Origin: Ruminococcus sp. UBA3665
Lineage (GTDB): Bacteria > Bacillota > Clostridia > Oscillospirales > Ruminococcaceae
Length of the DNA: 64,000 bases
Assembly (NCBI GenBank): GCA_002373165.1
Contig: DFJS01000027.1
Span: forward strand, 14,513 to 78,512
Direction: 5' to 3'
Positions 45,438-54,459 of the stretch are shown in pieces. The stretch's first letter is position 1; each line of letters begins with the position of its first letter. The position numbers and the translations under genes are program-made. Below the pieces are notes generated by a model, which saw only the letters and a list, made by a program, of their open reading frames with translations, was not told the origin of the DNA and ran no database searches.

Positions 45438-46745
45438 TTAATAATAAAACAGCAGACAATGCAGATCTTCTTCCGGCTTTTCGTGATAATGTTCTCTTAA
45501 CGCCGATGCCTGAAAACCTGCTTTCTGTACTTCTTCCAGAAGTGCGGCATCTGAAAGGCCTGTCTGAAATCTGACCAGACAGTGCAGTCCGGCATCTTCC
45601 CCCAAAATGACAGCATTCTGAAATATTGTATATTCTTTCATGCGGGCGAATAATATCTGCCGGCGTTCTTTGTAATATTTCCGCATTCTGTGCAGATGCT
45701 TTTCAAAACAGCCTTTTTTGATAAATTCCGCAAGAGCATACTGTTCAAAATTAGAAACAGTGCAGGCACAGCGGCCCAATTTCTGATGAAATTTTTCCAG
45801 AAGCGAAACAGGCAGAATCATATAACTAATCCGGATTGTCGGGGTCAGTGTCTTGCTGAATGTATTGATATAAATCACTTTTTCCATCACATCCAGGCTG
45901 AACAATGCCGGAATCGGCTTGCCGGAAAGACGCAGTTCACTGTCATAGTCATCTTCAATCAGATATCTGGACGGATGTTCGGCAGCCCATCCCAGCAGGG
46001 CATACCGTTTTCCGATAGATGTCACTGCTCCTGTGGGAAAATGATGGGACGGCGAAATATGCATGATTTCCGTCCGGCTGTTTTGCAGGGCATTCAGGTC
46101 AATGCCGTCTTCCTGCATGGGAATCCTGATGCATTCCAGCCCCAGGCCGGTATAAATATCCGCAATTCTGGAATAACCGGGTTCTTCCACGCCGAACACA
46201 GTCTCATCCAGCAGAAGATGCAGCAGCATATATAAATATTCCGTACCTGCGCCGATGATAATCTGTTCCGGCTGTACCTGCATATTCCGGAAATTCCAGA
46301 GATGTTCCGCAATTGCCGTACGGAGTTCGTAGGCACCTTCACAGGGGAGTTTTGTCATTAATCTGGCCTGATCAGAGGCCAGAATCTCACGCATGATTTT
46401 TGCCCACACACTGAACGGAAACAGCATATGTTCCGGCTGATGCGGTGCTGTTTCTGCTTTCTGAACTTTCTGTGCAGAAGATTTCCGTTCCGGCTGCAAT
46501 ATGCTGATTTTTTCAGCAAACCAGCCTTTTTTAGGAACAGAACGGATATAGCCTTCTGCCTCCAGCTGATGATAGGCATTTTCTGCTGTCATCACACTGA
46601 CACCCAGCTGTAAGGCTAATGCTCTCTTGGAGGGCAGTTTTTCCCCTGCCCGGATCCGGCCGGATTCCATATCTTTCCGGATATGTTCATAAATCTGGAG
46701 ATATAACGGTTCAGTTCTGGCATATTCCAGTTGATAAGTCAGCAT
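45438..46745 (-). CDS. pdxR: MocR/PdxR-type transcription regulator
   Basis: 435 residues: a GntR-type winged helix (PLYLQIYEHIRKDMESGRI ... LPSKRALALQLGVS) fused to an aminotransferase fold I domain with the PLP lysine in INTFSKTLTPTIR and DDYDSELR. PdxR-type regulators sense PLP and control pdxST. The gene is divergent from pdxST with overlapping promoters, which supports this role. Start at the ATG at 46745 behind AAAGGAG. Confidence 0.92.
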   Translation of the reverse strand: MLTYQLEYARTEPLYLQIYEHIRKDMESGRIRAGEKLPSKRALALQLGVSVMTAENAYHQLEAEGYIRSVPKKGWFAEKISILQPERKSSAQKVQKAETAPHQPEHMLFPFSVWAKIMREILASDQARLMTKLPCEGAYELRTAIAEHLWNFRNMQVQPEQIIIGAGTEYLYMLLHLLLDETVFGVEEPGYSRIADIYTGLGLECIRIPMQEDGIDLNALQNSRTEIMHISPSHHFPTGAVTSIGKRYALLGWAAEHPSRYLIEDDYDSELRLSGKPIPALFSLDVMEKVIYINTFSKTLTPTIRISYMILPVSLLEKFHQKLGRCACTVSNFEQYALAEFIKKGCFEKHLHRMRKYYKERRQILFARMKEYTIFQNAVILGEDAGLHCLVRFQTGLSDAALLEEVQKAGFQASALREHYHEKPEEDLHCLLFYY

Positions 46746-46757
46746 AAAAATGCTCCT

Positions 46758-46840
46758 TTCTGGCATGATAAAATAGTTCTGTTCTGGCAATTGCAGTCAG
46801 GCCACAGTTATAGTATACTATATTTATCGGCAATTGTCAA
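46758..46840. promoter_or_regulatory. Overlapping divergent pdxR/pdxS promoters with direct repeats
   Basis: Minus strand (pdxR): TTGACA (46835-46840), 17-bp spacer, TATACT (46812-46817). Plus strand (pdxS): TTGCAG (46791-46796), 17-bp spacer, TATACT (46814-46819); the two -10 boxes share AGTATACT. Direct repeats GGCAATTG (46786-46793, 46829-46836) and TTCTGGCA (46758-46765, 46782-46789) are candidate PdxR sites. Confidence 0.7.
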
Positions 46841-46867
46841 TCAAATTACAGAAAGGATTTTTCTATC

Positions 46868-47743
46868 ATGAGTACAGAACGTTATCAGTTGAACAAAGAG
46901 CTTGCCCAGATGCTGAAGGGCGGCGTTATTATGGATGTCACCACGCCGGAACAGGCTAAAATCGCCGAAGCCGCCGGAGCCTGCGCCGTTATGGCACTGG
47001 AGCGCATTCCGGCCGATATCCGTGCCGCCGGAGGTGTTTCCCGGATGAGTGACCCGGCTATGATTCAGGGCATTCAGAACGCTGTCAGCATTCCTGTTAT
47101 GGCAAAATGCCGGATTGGACATTTTGCCGAAGCGCAGATTCTGGAAGCAATCGAAATTGATTATATCGATGAAAGCGAAGTTCTCAGTCCGGCGGATGAT
47201 ATTTATCATATTGACAAGACAAAATTCAAAGTGCCGTTTGTCTGCGGCGCAAAAGATCTTGGCGAAGCTCTGCGGAGAATTGCCGAAGGTGCTTCCATGA
47301 TCCGCACCAAAGGCGAACCCGGTACAGGAGATATTATTCAGGCAGTGCGCCACATGCGGAAAATTCAGAGCGAAATTTCCAATCTTGCCGCTCGGCGCGA
47401 GGATGAACTCTTTGAAGCCGCCAAACAATTGCAGGTTCCTGTCGAGCTTGTCAGATTTGTGCATGAACATAAAAAACTTCCGGTTGTAAATTTCGCCGCC
47501 GGAGGAGTCGCCACACCTGCAGATGCTGCTCTGATGATGCAGCTTGGTGCAGAAGGAGTCTTTGTCGGTTCCGGAATTTTTAAATCCGGCAATCCGGAAA
47601 AACGGGCTTCTGCAATTGTCAAAGCCGTTACGAATTATCATCAGCCGGATATTTTGGCAAAGCTTTCGGAAAATCTTGGCGAAGCTATGGTTGGCATCAA
47701 TGAAAATGAAATTGCTCTGCTGATGGCAGAAAGGGGAAAATAA
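46868..47743 (+). CDS. pdxS: Pyridoxal 5'-phosphate synthase subunit PdxS
   Basis: 291 residues, synthase subunit that makes PLP from ribose 5-phosphate, glyceraldehyde 3-phosphate and ammonia. Seen: LAQMLKGGVIMDV, the lysine in PVMAKCRIGHF, EVLSPADD, and TKGEPGTGDI containing the second lysine. Full family length. AAAGGA ribosome site; stop overlaps the pdxT start (TAATG). Confidence 0.98.
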   Translation: MSTERYQLNKELAQMLKGGVIMDVTTPEQAKIAEAAGACAVMALERIPADIRAAGGVSRMSDPAMIQGIQNAVSIPVMAKCRIGHFAEAQILEAIEIDYIDESEVLSPADDIYHIDKTKFKVPFVCGAKDLGEALRRIAEGASMIRTKGEPGTGDIIQAVRHMRKIQSEISNLAARREDELFEAAKQLQVPVELVRFVHEHKKLPVVNFAAGGVATPADAALMMQLGAEGVFVGSGIFKSGNPEKRASAIVKAVTNYHQPDILAKLSENLGEAMVGINENEIALLMAERGK

Positions 47744-48303
47744 TGGCAGTCGGAATTCTTGCACTTCAGGGCGCATTTATCGAACACGCACACTCTCTGG
47801 AACAGCTTTCGCAGGATTATATTTTATTAAGAAAAAAAGCAGATATTCCGAAAAATCTGGAACGCCTGATTCTGCCCGGCGGAGAAAGCACAGTACAGAG
47901 AAAATTGCTTCATGAACTGGATTTATATTCTGTTCTGAAAGAAAAAATTCTGGAAGATATGCCGGTGCTCGGCACCTGTGCCGGACTGATTCTGCTTGCC
48001 GGAGAAATCGCCGGAGAAGAAACAGACGGTTTCCGGACTCTTCCTGTTCTTGTCCGCAGAAATGCCTATGGCCGTCAGCTTGGCAGTTTTTCCGCAGAAG
48101 GCACAGTCGGAGAAATTTCAAATTTTCCTCTTCGCTTTATTCGTGCGCCGTATATCGAAAAAATTCTGAATCCGGCGGTCACAGTCCTGAACCTGACCGA
48201 TCAGCATATTACAGCTGTCAGATACAGGAATCAGATCGGCACGGCATTTCATCCGGAGCTGACGGAAGATCTGCGCATTCATAAAATGTTCCTGAATTTA
48301 TAA
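47743..48303 (+). CDS. pdxT: Pyridoxal 5'-phosphate synthase glutaminase PdxT
   Basis: 186 residues, class I glutaminase delivering ammonia to PdxS. Motifs: LALQGAF, LILPGGEST, the nucleophile Cys in VLGTCAGL and the His/Glu pair in AFHPELT. Translationally coupled to pdxS. Confidence 0.97.
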   Translation: MAVGILALQGAFIEHAHSLEQLSQDYILLRKKADIPKNLERLILPGGESTVQRKLLHELDLYSVLKEKILEDMPVLGTCAGLILLAGEIAGEETDGFRTLPVLVRRNAYGRQLGSFSAEGTVGEISNFPLRFIRAPYIEKILNPAVTVLNLTDQHITAVRYRNQIGTAFHPELTEDLRIHKMFLNL

Positions 48304-48308
48304 TCAGA

Positions 48309-48339
48309 AAAAATTCTGTCCGTTACGGGCAGAATTTTT
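48309..48339 (+). terminator. Terminator of pdxST
   Basis: AAAAATTCTGTCCG / CGGGCAGAATTTTT with a 3-nt loop and one G-T pair, just after pdxT. Confidence 0.9.
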
Positions 48340-48425
48340 ATTTTCCCCTTAAAAATAAAATTTTATATTCTATCATGTTACAGAACGGAACACAACAGCA
48401 TAATTCACAGCAAATTCTCATATCA

Positions 48426-48454
48426 TTGACAACCCTGACCGAATATGCTATAAT
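48426..48454 (+). promoter_or_regulatory. Extended -10 promoter of the CARF/sigma operon
   Basis: TTGACA (48426-48431), 17-bp spacer, TATAAT (48449-48454) preceded by TGC, an extended -10. Consensus strength suggests the signalling proteins are made constitutively. Confidence 0.88.
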
Positions 48455-48479
48455 TATTATAATAAAAGGAGAATCGTTT

Positions 48480-48833
48480 ATGAAAAAAATCCTATGGGTT
48501 TCCCGGCATAGCATGACAGATGCACAATGGAATGATCTTTACAGAATTTACGGTGAATTTACTCTTACACAGCTTGACCAGACCGTAGAAACAACAGATA
48601 CAATCCTTGCATTCAATGCCGATGTTTATGCCGTTGTCCTTCCGCTCCAGCTTCTGGCCGATCTGAAACGCCGTACCAATGCCGAAATTATCCAGCCTGT
48701 CTCCGGCAGAGTCAAAGCCGAATCTTCTCAGTATCATAACCAGGCTTCCGGCGCACTGGAAACAGAATATATCTTTCAGCATCTTTACTGGCAAAAAATC
48801 ACGCGGCTTGAACTCGAAACAGAAATATTATAA
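48480..48833 (+). CDS. Small CRISPR-accessory protein, Csx20-reminiscent
   Basis: 117 residues. The opening ILWVSRHSMTDAQWNDL follows the same pattern as Csx20-type ring nucleases (hydrophobic strand, SH.LT..Q..DA), and AVVLPLQLLADL may be the following conserved strand-helix. Ring nucleases degrade cyclic oligoadenylate and switch off type III signalling. Similarity is by eye and weak; it may be another small Rossmann-like accessory. ATG behind AAAGGAG, first gene of the operon with the CARF and sigma-like genes. Confidence 0.5.
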   Translation: MKKILWVSRHSMTDAQWNDLYRIYGEFTLTQLDQTVETTDTILAFNADVYAVVLPLQLLADLKRRTNAEIIQPVSGRVKAESSQYHNQASGALETEYIFQHLYWQKITRLELETEIL

Positions 48834-48864
48834 TTTTATTTTTTTAAAAAAGGAGAAATTGAAA

Positions 48865-50526
48865 ATGAATCATGTTATTATTACCAATATCAGCAGACTG
48901 AACCCCAAATCTTCTGAAAATTCCTATACTTCTTACGATAATAAAATTATATCCGGCAAAAATACCAACGATGCTCCTGTCAAATATCTCCTCACCTGCC
49001 TGAAAGAACAGAATGCCGAAACACCCGTCCGGATTCTTGCCGTCACAACTCAGGAGGCCGAACCTGCCTGTCTTGCTTTTGAACAGACTTTGCAGAAATT
49101 TTCTGCTGAAAACAATCTCATCATGCCGGAACTTGTCAAAATCAGCACCAAAGATACAGAAATCGCCCAGACAATCAAGAATATCATCAGTCAGATTCAC
49201 CGGGATGACAAAGTATATATCGATACAACCGGCGGTTTCCGCAATTCCAGCTATCTGCTGATGGCAGTTGTCCGCATTCTGGAATACTCCGGCATCTCTC
49301 TTGAAAAAGCAGTCTATTCCAATCTGTTTACGTTCAGAATAGAAGATGTCACCTCTACTTACCAGATGTTCAATCTGATCAATGCTGCCGAACTTTTCAC
49401 TTCTCTGGGCAACTCGGAAGGCCTGCAAACATTCTTTGAAGAGAAAAAAAGCACAGAAATCAAAAAAGTCATCCATGCCATGAACCAATTTTCCGAAGCA
49501 GTTGCACTCTGCCGTACCTCCGGACTGGATGATATTTTGCAGGAACTCAACAGCAGTCTGATAGCCCTGGATGATATGACCCCTACTACAGAAAACGAAA
49601 TCCTGTTCCAGAGCATTTCCGGCGTAATCAGAGAAAAATTCGGCATTCATGAAAAAGAAGATCACCAGAAAATTGATTATGTCGATATGATTCGCTGGTG
49701 CCTGGACAATAAGCAGATTCAGCAGGCTGTGACAATCTATACAGAGAAAATCGGCACTTATCTGTACGGAACTTATTACAAAGTCAGCCCGGAAATATGG
49801 GATAAATTTAATCAGGAAAACTCACGTTTTGATATTTTTTACCGGATTTTCCACGAAGGCCTTATGAATCTCTGCGGCATCACGCCGATAGGAACATTTC
49901 TGAAAAGTGCCGTTCAGGATACCAGAATCTGCAATGCTCTGAAATCCTGCAAGGATATTACTCAATTCCAAAGTGATCTTCCGTACCTGACATTGGAAAA
50001 ACCTGTTCTGGAAGGACTGAAAAACTTTTTCCGTGTCAAGAGATTTCTTTATGCAGAAGACGGCAGCCGCCGCGATGAATCTGTAATTCAGAAAAAATTT
50101 GAAGAATATCCCCAGTTTGCAGAATTCCAGAATCTGAAAGCCAAAAATATCACTGGATTCCTGTCACAGATTTCTACTACCAGACTCACCTCACTGCTTC
50201 AGGTATCTTATATCTCCTCGTTTGAAAACATAAAATTCAACACAATCGAATCTCTTCCGTCTGTCATTGCTGCCCAGAAAAATTACACACTGCTGGTTCC
50301 AGCAAAACAGATGCAGGAAATTATGCGCGACTATCTGTATATCAAAAACTGCCTGCGCAATGTGCTGAATCATGCCAGCGATCAGCAGGAAATTCCGGAA
50401 GAAGACCAAAATTATTATGCAGCACACGGTTATCCTGTTTATGACAGTTCTGACCCTTCTTCTGCCCTGACCCTGAAAGAAATTATCCGTGTACTGGAAA
50501 CTGCTTTAGCACATCTGAAACTATAA
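48865..50526 (+). CDS. CARF-HEPN ribonuclease, Csx1/Csm6-like (TM1812 type)
   Basis: 553 residues. N-terminal CARF domain of the TM1812 type with YIDTTGGFRNSSY (119-130) where related proteins have DxTHGxR; it should bind cyclic oligoadenylate made by Cas10. A long helical region follows and the C-terminus holds a HEPN Rx4H motif, Arg498-His503 (LRNVLNH), the catalytic signature of Csm6/Csx1 RNases. Start at the ATG at 48865 behind AAAGGAG. Expected role: non-specific RNA cleavage after target recognition by the type III complex encoded on the facing strand. Confidence 0.85.
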   Translation: MNHVIITNISRLNPKSSENSYTSYDNKIISGKNTNDAPVKYLLTCLKEQNAETPVRILAVTTQEAEPACLAFEQTLQKFSAENNLIMPELVKISTKDTEIAQTIKNIISQIHRDDKVYIDTTGGFRNSSYLLMAVVRILEYSGISLEKAVYSNLFTFRIEDVTSTYQMFNLINAAELFTSLGNSEGLQTFFEEKKSTEIKKVIHAMNQFSEAVALCRTSGLDDILQELNSSLIALDDMTPTTENEILFQSISGVIREKFGIHEKEDHQKIDYVDMIRWCLDNKQIQQAVTIYTEKIGTYLYGTYYKVSPEIWDKFNQENSRFDIFYRIFHEGLMNLCGITPIGTFLKSAVQDTRICNALKSCKDITQFQSDLPYLTLEKPVLEGLKNFFRVKRFLYAEDGSRRDESVIQKKFEEYPQFAEFQNLKAKNITGFLSQISTTRLTSLLQVSYISSFENIKFNTIESLPSVIAAQKNYTLLVPAKQMQEIMRDYLYIKNCLRNVLNHASDQQEIPEEDQNYYAAHGYPVYDSSDPSSALTLKEIIRVLETALAHLKL

Positions 50527-50539
50527 GGAGGAATGCTGT

Positions 50540-51175
50540 TTGAAAAAATTTATTACCACAAGTCCCTTACAGCCGAAGGGCAGACTCGAAAAAGGAATCT
50601 ATCAGGCCGCAGATAACCAGAAACTTCTGTATGAAAAGCCCACAGGCTTTCCTGTCATCCCCATGATTCACGGCTATGCAGAACCCGGAGAACAAATTGA
50701 AGTGCTGGTAATTCTCTCTGATTACGAAAACGCTGAATATAATCTCACTCTGCTGGAAGAAGAACTCAAAGCTCTCTGCGAAGAAAAACAGATTCGTTAT
50801 ACCCTGAAAACTCTGAATATTCCCTATGATAATACTCTCGATACACAGCTTTTATTATTTCAGAAATTAATCGACTGCACTGCGGATCATGATACGCTCT
50901 ATGCCTGCATCACTTACGGAACAAAGCCTATGCCGATGGTCATCACAATGGGGCTGAACTATGCGCACAGAATGCACCAAAATGTCAGCATCGACTGTAT
51001 TGTCTACGGCGCAAGGGATTTCAATACCAATACCATGCAGATTTATGATATCACTTCTCTGCTGTATATGGACGAAATTGTCAGACTTATGGCCGAACAG
51101 AAAACTCCCGACCCCGCGGAAAAAATTAAAAAAATGCTTGCATGGAAGGACGATCAGAATGATTCAGGAATCTAA
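50540..51175 (+). CDS. Stand-alone CARF-like protein, coupled to sigma-like gene
   Basis: 211 residues with no effector domain. Looks like a TM1812-type CARF: strand IEVLVILSDYENAEYNLTLLEEEL, then TLYACITYGTKPMPMVI (119-135) at the place of the DxTHG motif, and SIDCIVYGARD. Could bind cyclic oligoadenylate and either degrade it or pass the signal to the sigma-like protein, whose gene overlaps this one by 17 bp. Start is a TTG at 50540, 8 nt after AGGAGG; the nearer ATG is out of frame. Confidence 0.7.
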   Translation: MKKFITTSPLQPKGRLEKGIYQAADNQKLLYEKPTGFPVIPMIHGYAEPGEQIEVLVILSDYENAEYNLTLLEEELKALCEEKQIRYTLKTLNIPYDNTLDTQLLLFQKLIDCTADHDTLYACITYGTKPMPMVITMGLNYAHRMHQNVSIDCIVYGARDFNTNTMQIYDITSLLYMDEIVRLMAEQKTPDPAEKIKKMLAWKDDQNDSGI

Positions 51176-52115
51176 TCTTGCCAAAGAAAAAATCGATTCT
51201 CTTATGACAGAATACTGTGCCTGTAAAAAATCCGGCGGCAATCGGGCACGTCTGAAGCGCATCTGGGGAGAAGTTTATTTTCTCCTCTCCTCAGCCGAAA
51301 ATCCCTGCGGCCGGAAAGTCAAGGCCAAAATAAAAGAACTGCTTCACAAAAACAGTCACCTGAATCATATATACGAAGAAAGCGATATCCTGACCGATTG
51401 TCTGACCGAATGCCTTGCCAGATATGATTCTGAAAAATGTGATGCCTTTTTCCCCTGGTTTATGACCTGTCTCAGCTGGTGGGTGAATGATCATATCTAC
51501 AAGAAACATACCAGAATTGTCCAGAATGCGCAGGGTGAAAAAATCAGGGAAAACCGGACAGAATCTCTCGGCCGGAACGAAGACGGCACCGAAAAAGATG
51601 CCGATTCCCTCGGCACAGATACTGTCATTTCTCCTGATGAACAAACCGAAGGCAAATTCAATGCCGAAGCCAGAATTGCCCAGATGTTCAGCTATATCCG
51701 CTTTATGGAACACAGTTCCGGAAAAGCGGCTAATCCGACAAGATTATTCTATTCCCGCTGTTTTGTCACAGATTATATGACTTCTGTCTGCAAGGACGGC
51801 ATACATCAGGAAATTCAGATTAATCAGCAGGAGGCCTTCGGCACAATGAATACAGATTTTCTTGATTTCTTCATGACACAGCCATGCAGGACGCTCCAGA
51901 ATATTGCTGTGACAGCTCCGAAAACTTATGCACAGCTGGAAATTTCTTCAAAGCAGGAAGAAATCAAAATTCCTCTGGAAGCGGCAGTGTATAAAAAATA
52001 TCTGCCGGACAGGCTGGGACGTTCCGTGACAGATGCTGCTATTTCCCAGCAGAGAAAAGCCTTTCATGAACAGCTTGGCATTAACCCGAAACAGAAAACC
52101 TGGAATCTTGAATAA
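51159..52115 (+). CDS. Sigma-factor-like protein in the CRISPR locus
   Basis: 318 residues. Residues 73-120 resemble sigma region 2 (ILTDCLTECLARYDSEKCDAFFPWFMTCL, with the W-rich helix WWVNDHIYKK). A SPDEQ-type linker follows, and about 268-305 (IPLEAAVYKKYLPDRLG ... SQQRKAFHEQLG) could be a region-4-like helix-turn-helix. The family is not one I recognise. ATG overlaps the CARF gene by 17 bp with AAGGA in its coding region, so the two products are made together. The pairing suggests transcription control by the type III second messenger, either by release or by binding; this is inference. A non-sigma HTH protein is the alternative. Confidence 0.6.
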   Translation: MIQESNLAKEKIDSLMTEYCACKKSGGNRARLKRIWGEVYFLLSSAENPCGRKVKAKIKELLHKNSHLNHIYEESDILTDCLTECLARYDSEKCDAFFPWFMTCLSWWVNDHIYKKHTRIVQNAQGEKIRENRTESLGRNEDGTEKDADSLGTDTVISPDEQTEGKFNAEARIAQMFSYIRFMEHSSGKAANPTRLFYSRCFVTDYMTSVCKDGIHQEIQINQQEAFGTMNTDFLDFFMTQPCRTLQNIAVTAPKTYAQLEISSKQEEIKIPLEAAVYKKYLPDRLGRSVTDAAISQQRKAFHEQLGINPKQKTWNLE

Positions 52116-52125
52116 ATTTTTAAAA

Positions 52126-52160
52126 AAAGCTCCTTCCGGCTGTCTTCCGGGAGGAGCTTT
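52126..52160. terminator. Terminator between the two converging CRISPR operons
   Basis: AAAGCTCCTTCCGG / CCGGGAGGAGCTTT with one G-T pair and a 7-nt loop; strong T run on the minus strand, which ends the RAMP operon. Confidence 0.9.
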
Positions 52161-52168
52161 GCTGATGC

Positions 52169-53983
52169 TTATTTTTTATCTTTTTTCTTTTTTTCTTTCA
52201 TGCGGAAATTTCCTGCGCCGAAACTGTTTCCGTTTCCGAAGCTTGACGGAGCAGGACTGCCGCCGCCTCTTCCGGAACCTGACGGAACAGAACTGCCGCC
52301 GCTGTTCCGCAGATTCGGATTGAACGGCAGATGCTGGTCTGCATCATTCAAAGAAGGAAGCTTATAATAATATTTCATAGACTTGCCGATATTCCGCAGT
52401 CCGTCACGGTTCTGTGCAAACCATTTGAAAATATCGCCGCCGCCGTTCGGATTGGTTGTCGGGTACTGAATATCTTTTCCCGGTACGGCATTGAAATTGG
52501 TTACTCTCAGAACATTATCCACATTTTTCTGATTTCGGAACACATCCCGGAGCGTTTTCGGATTCCAGTCATAGTTCTTATCCTGATAGCCGTCCTGATC
52601 AAACGTTCTGACCTTCACGGCATCCACTGTAATTTTGGCAGAACCAAGGCCGATCGGCTTTCCGTGACCGATTTTATGGCAATATCTGGATTTCACAGTA
52701 TTTTCGCCGAGTGTCAGTGCAAACAGAAGTTTTTTCAGAACCGTTTCCGGAATTTTATCAAAATAAACTTCAAACTGAAATGTACTTTCCGGCTTGACAA
52801 GCTCTGCACGGGCATCCATGTTATTGCCTGCTTTATTCGGGGCATCAGTATTGATTTTTCTGGAATTGTCATTGTGATGCCAGTAATATTTTCTTCCGGC
52901 AATTGCGGCAGTCTGGTCATCGGCGCAGTATTGATTGCCGTCGCTTTTGAGATAAAACTCAAATGAAGAAAGTCTTGGAGAAGCCAGAATAGGCAGAGTA
53001 AATTTCTGATCAAAGCAGCCAGTATCTTCGCAGACGGCATCAGAAAAGCGAATTCTGCTTGCTTTGGCGAAACTGCCGGATTTTTTTTCTGTCTGGCGGA
53101 CAATGCCGAACATGGCGCAGGCTTCGCAGATATAGTCGGCAGTATTGCAGGGATTCAGATGAAGATCTTCCAGAAAATCGACAGGCTGACGGTAGAAAAC
53201 AGCACGGGACATCTGGGAAGGAGCAAAATAGTAATTCTGTCCTTTTCTGTAATACCAGACGGGAAGCACTCCCCTGCCCTGCTTCATCCGTTCCAGCTGC
53301 TCACAGTATTTTTGGGCGATATTTTTATTTTTTGTCTCATATTTTTTCAGATTTTCCTCCAGCAGACTAATGCTTTTCTCGGACAATCTTGCAATCTGGG
53401 TATTTTTTTCAAAAATACTGTCTTTATTTTCGACAGGCCTGCCCTTTATTCTGGAGCGGAATCTGTCTGTTTTATGAACATATCCTTTTCGGGATGCGGT
53501 TTCTTTCAGATAAAAATACAAAATTGTACTGTCGGGATGGGAATAATCTGTAAAGCCCACATAATCGCCGGTCTGGTAACTGCCCAGCTGAGTATTATTT
53601 TCATCTTTATATCTTTTGGCAGAGTACAGCACATAGCCGTTTTTTGTCAGTTCGATCAGGCCGGGGTCGGACTTGTTCAGACGTGAAGAAAAATAATCAT
53701 CATCTTCGGCATTGGTAGAAGAAAGGCAGGAATCCGTCAGAGCCTCATAAATGCTCCGGATTGTGCCGCGCAGAGAACTGCCCATGATGACAGCTTTTCC
53801 GTTGACTTTAAAAAAGTCATAATCCCGTTTGCCGACTTCGTCGCAGACTGCAATTTGTGTGCGAGTTGTCAGCGTACAGCAGATTTTTCCTGTCATAAGC
53901 GGCTGTGCAAAATAATTCTGATATTTTTCTTTTTGCCCCTCATACACAGGAATAAACGTATAGGGATTAATAAAACCACTCAT
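52169..53983 (-). CDS. TIGR03986-type RAMP protein (type III-D)
   Basis: 604 residues. RAMP-superfamily subunit of the TIGR03986 style: INPYTFIPVYEG at the start, VIMGSSLRGTIRSIYEALTDSC as the glycine-rich/helix region, CEACAMFG, and late KIGHGKPIGLGSAKI. Such proteins contain Cas7-like folds and form part of the type III-D backbone. The last ~60 residues are Gly/Ser-rich and end in KEKKKKDKK, possibly an RNA-contacting tail. Its ATG overlaps the csx19 stop (TGATG). Last gene of the effector operon. Confidence 0.85.
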   Translation of the reverse strand: MSGFINPYTFIPVYEGQKEKYQNYFAQPLMTGKICCTLTTRTQIAVCDEVGKRDYDFFKVNGKAVIMGSSLRGTIRSIYEALTDSCLSSTNAEDDDYFSSRLNKSDPGLIELTKNGYVLYSAKRYKDENNTQLGSYQTGDYVGFTDYSHPDSTILYFYLKETASRKGYVHKTDRFRSRIKGRPVENKDSIFEKNTQIARLSEKSISLLEENLKKYETKNKNIAQKYCEQLERMKQGRGVLPVWYYRKGQNYYFAPSQMSRAVFYRQPVDFLEDLHLNPCNTADYICEACAMFGIVRQTEKKSGSFAKASRIRFSDAVCEDTGCFDQKFTLPILASPRLSSFEFYLKSDGNQYCADDQTAAIAGRKYYWHHNDNSRKINTDAPNKAGNNMDARAELVKPESTFQFEVYFDKIPETVLKKLLFALTLGENTVKSRYCHKIGHGKPIGLGSAKITVDAVKVRTFDQDGYQDKNYDWNPKTLRDVFRNQKNVDNVLRVTNFNAVPGKDIQYPTTNPNGGGDIFKWFAQNRDGLRNIGKSMKYYYKLPSLNDADQHLPFNPNLRNSGGSSVPSGSGRGGGSPAPSSFGNGNSFGAGNFRMKEKKKKDKK

Positions 53984-54459
53984 CAGGATTCCCCCTTTGT
54001 AAGATATTGTACTATTCTGAAATCAGTAATCTGTGCAATGCCCTGATTATCATAAGAAATATAATTCCGGATTCTGATTTTTTCGGCATGTTCCACAGGG
54101 AGCGTATACGTCCCACCCCCGGTTGCGACATATGCCGTACCGGAAGATTTTTTCGCATCAATATCCAGATATTGATCTTCATCAATATAATCATATGTTC
54201 CGGCAGTATCATCAATCAAACGATACGTAAATTCATCTGCAATAGAAGGCCGCATAATTCTGAGTTCTTTTTCCGGAGTAAAAACACGCACATCCAGCAG
54301 ATGGGAAGTATCTTCAATTTTTTTCTGCGGACTGCATTCAAATTTTTCGGTATCCATCAGCAGCATATTGCCGCCGCTGATTTTTTCGGCAATCAGCGCA
54401 TTGATATCTGCTTCGGCCACAGAGCCGTGCTGTGTGCGATACTCTTCTTTCTCTGTCAT
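53983..54459 (-). CDS. csx19: Csx19-like protein
   Basis: 158 residues matching the Csx19 pattern: VRVFTPEKELRIMRP, YRLIDD, a DEDQYLDI strand, GGGTYTLPV and a final RNYISYDNQGIAQITDFRIVQY. Csx19 accompanies III-D effector genes; its role in the complex is not settled. Overlaps the double-Cas7 gene by 4 bp. Confidence 0.75.
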   Translation of the reverse strand: MTEKEEYRTQHGSVAEADINALIAEKISGGNMLLMDTEKFECSPQKKIEDTSHLLDVRVFTPEKELRIMRPSIADEFTYRLIDDTAGTYDYIDEDQYLDIDAKKSSGTAYVATGGGTYTLPVEHAEKIRIRNYISYDNQGIAQITDFRIVQYLTKGES

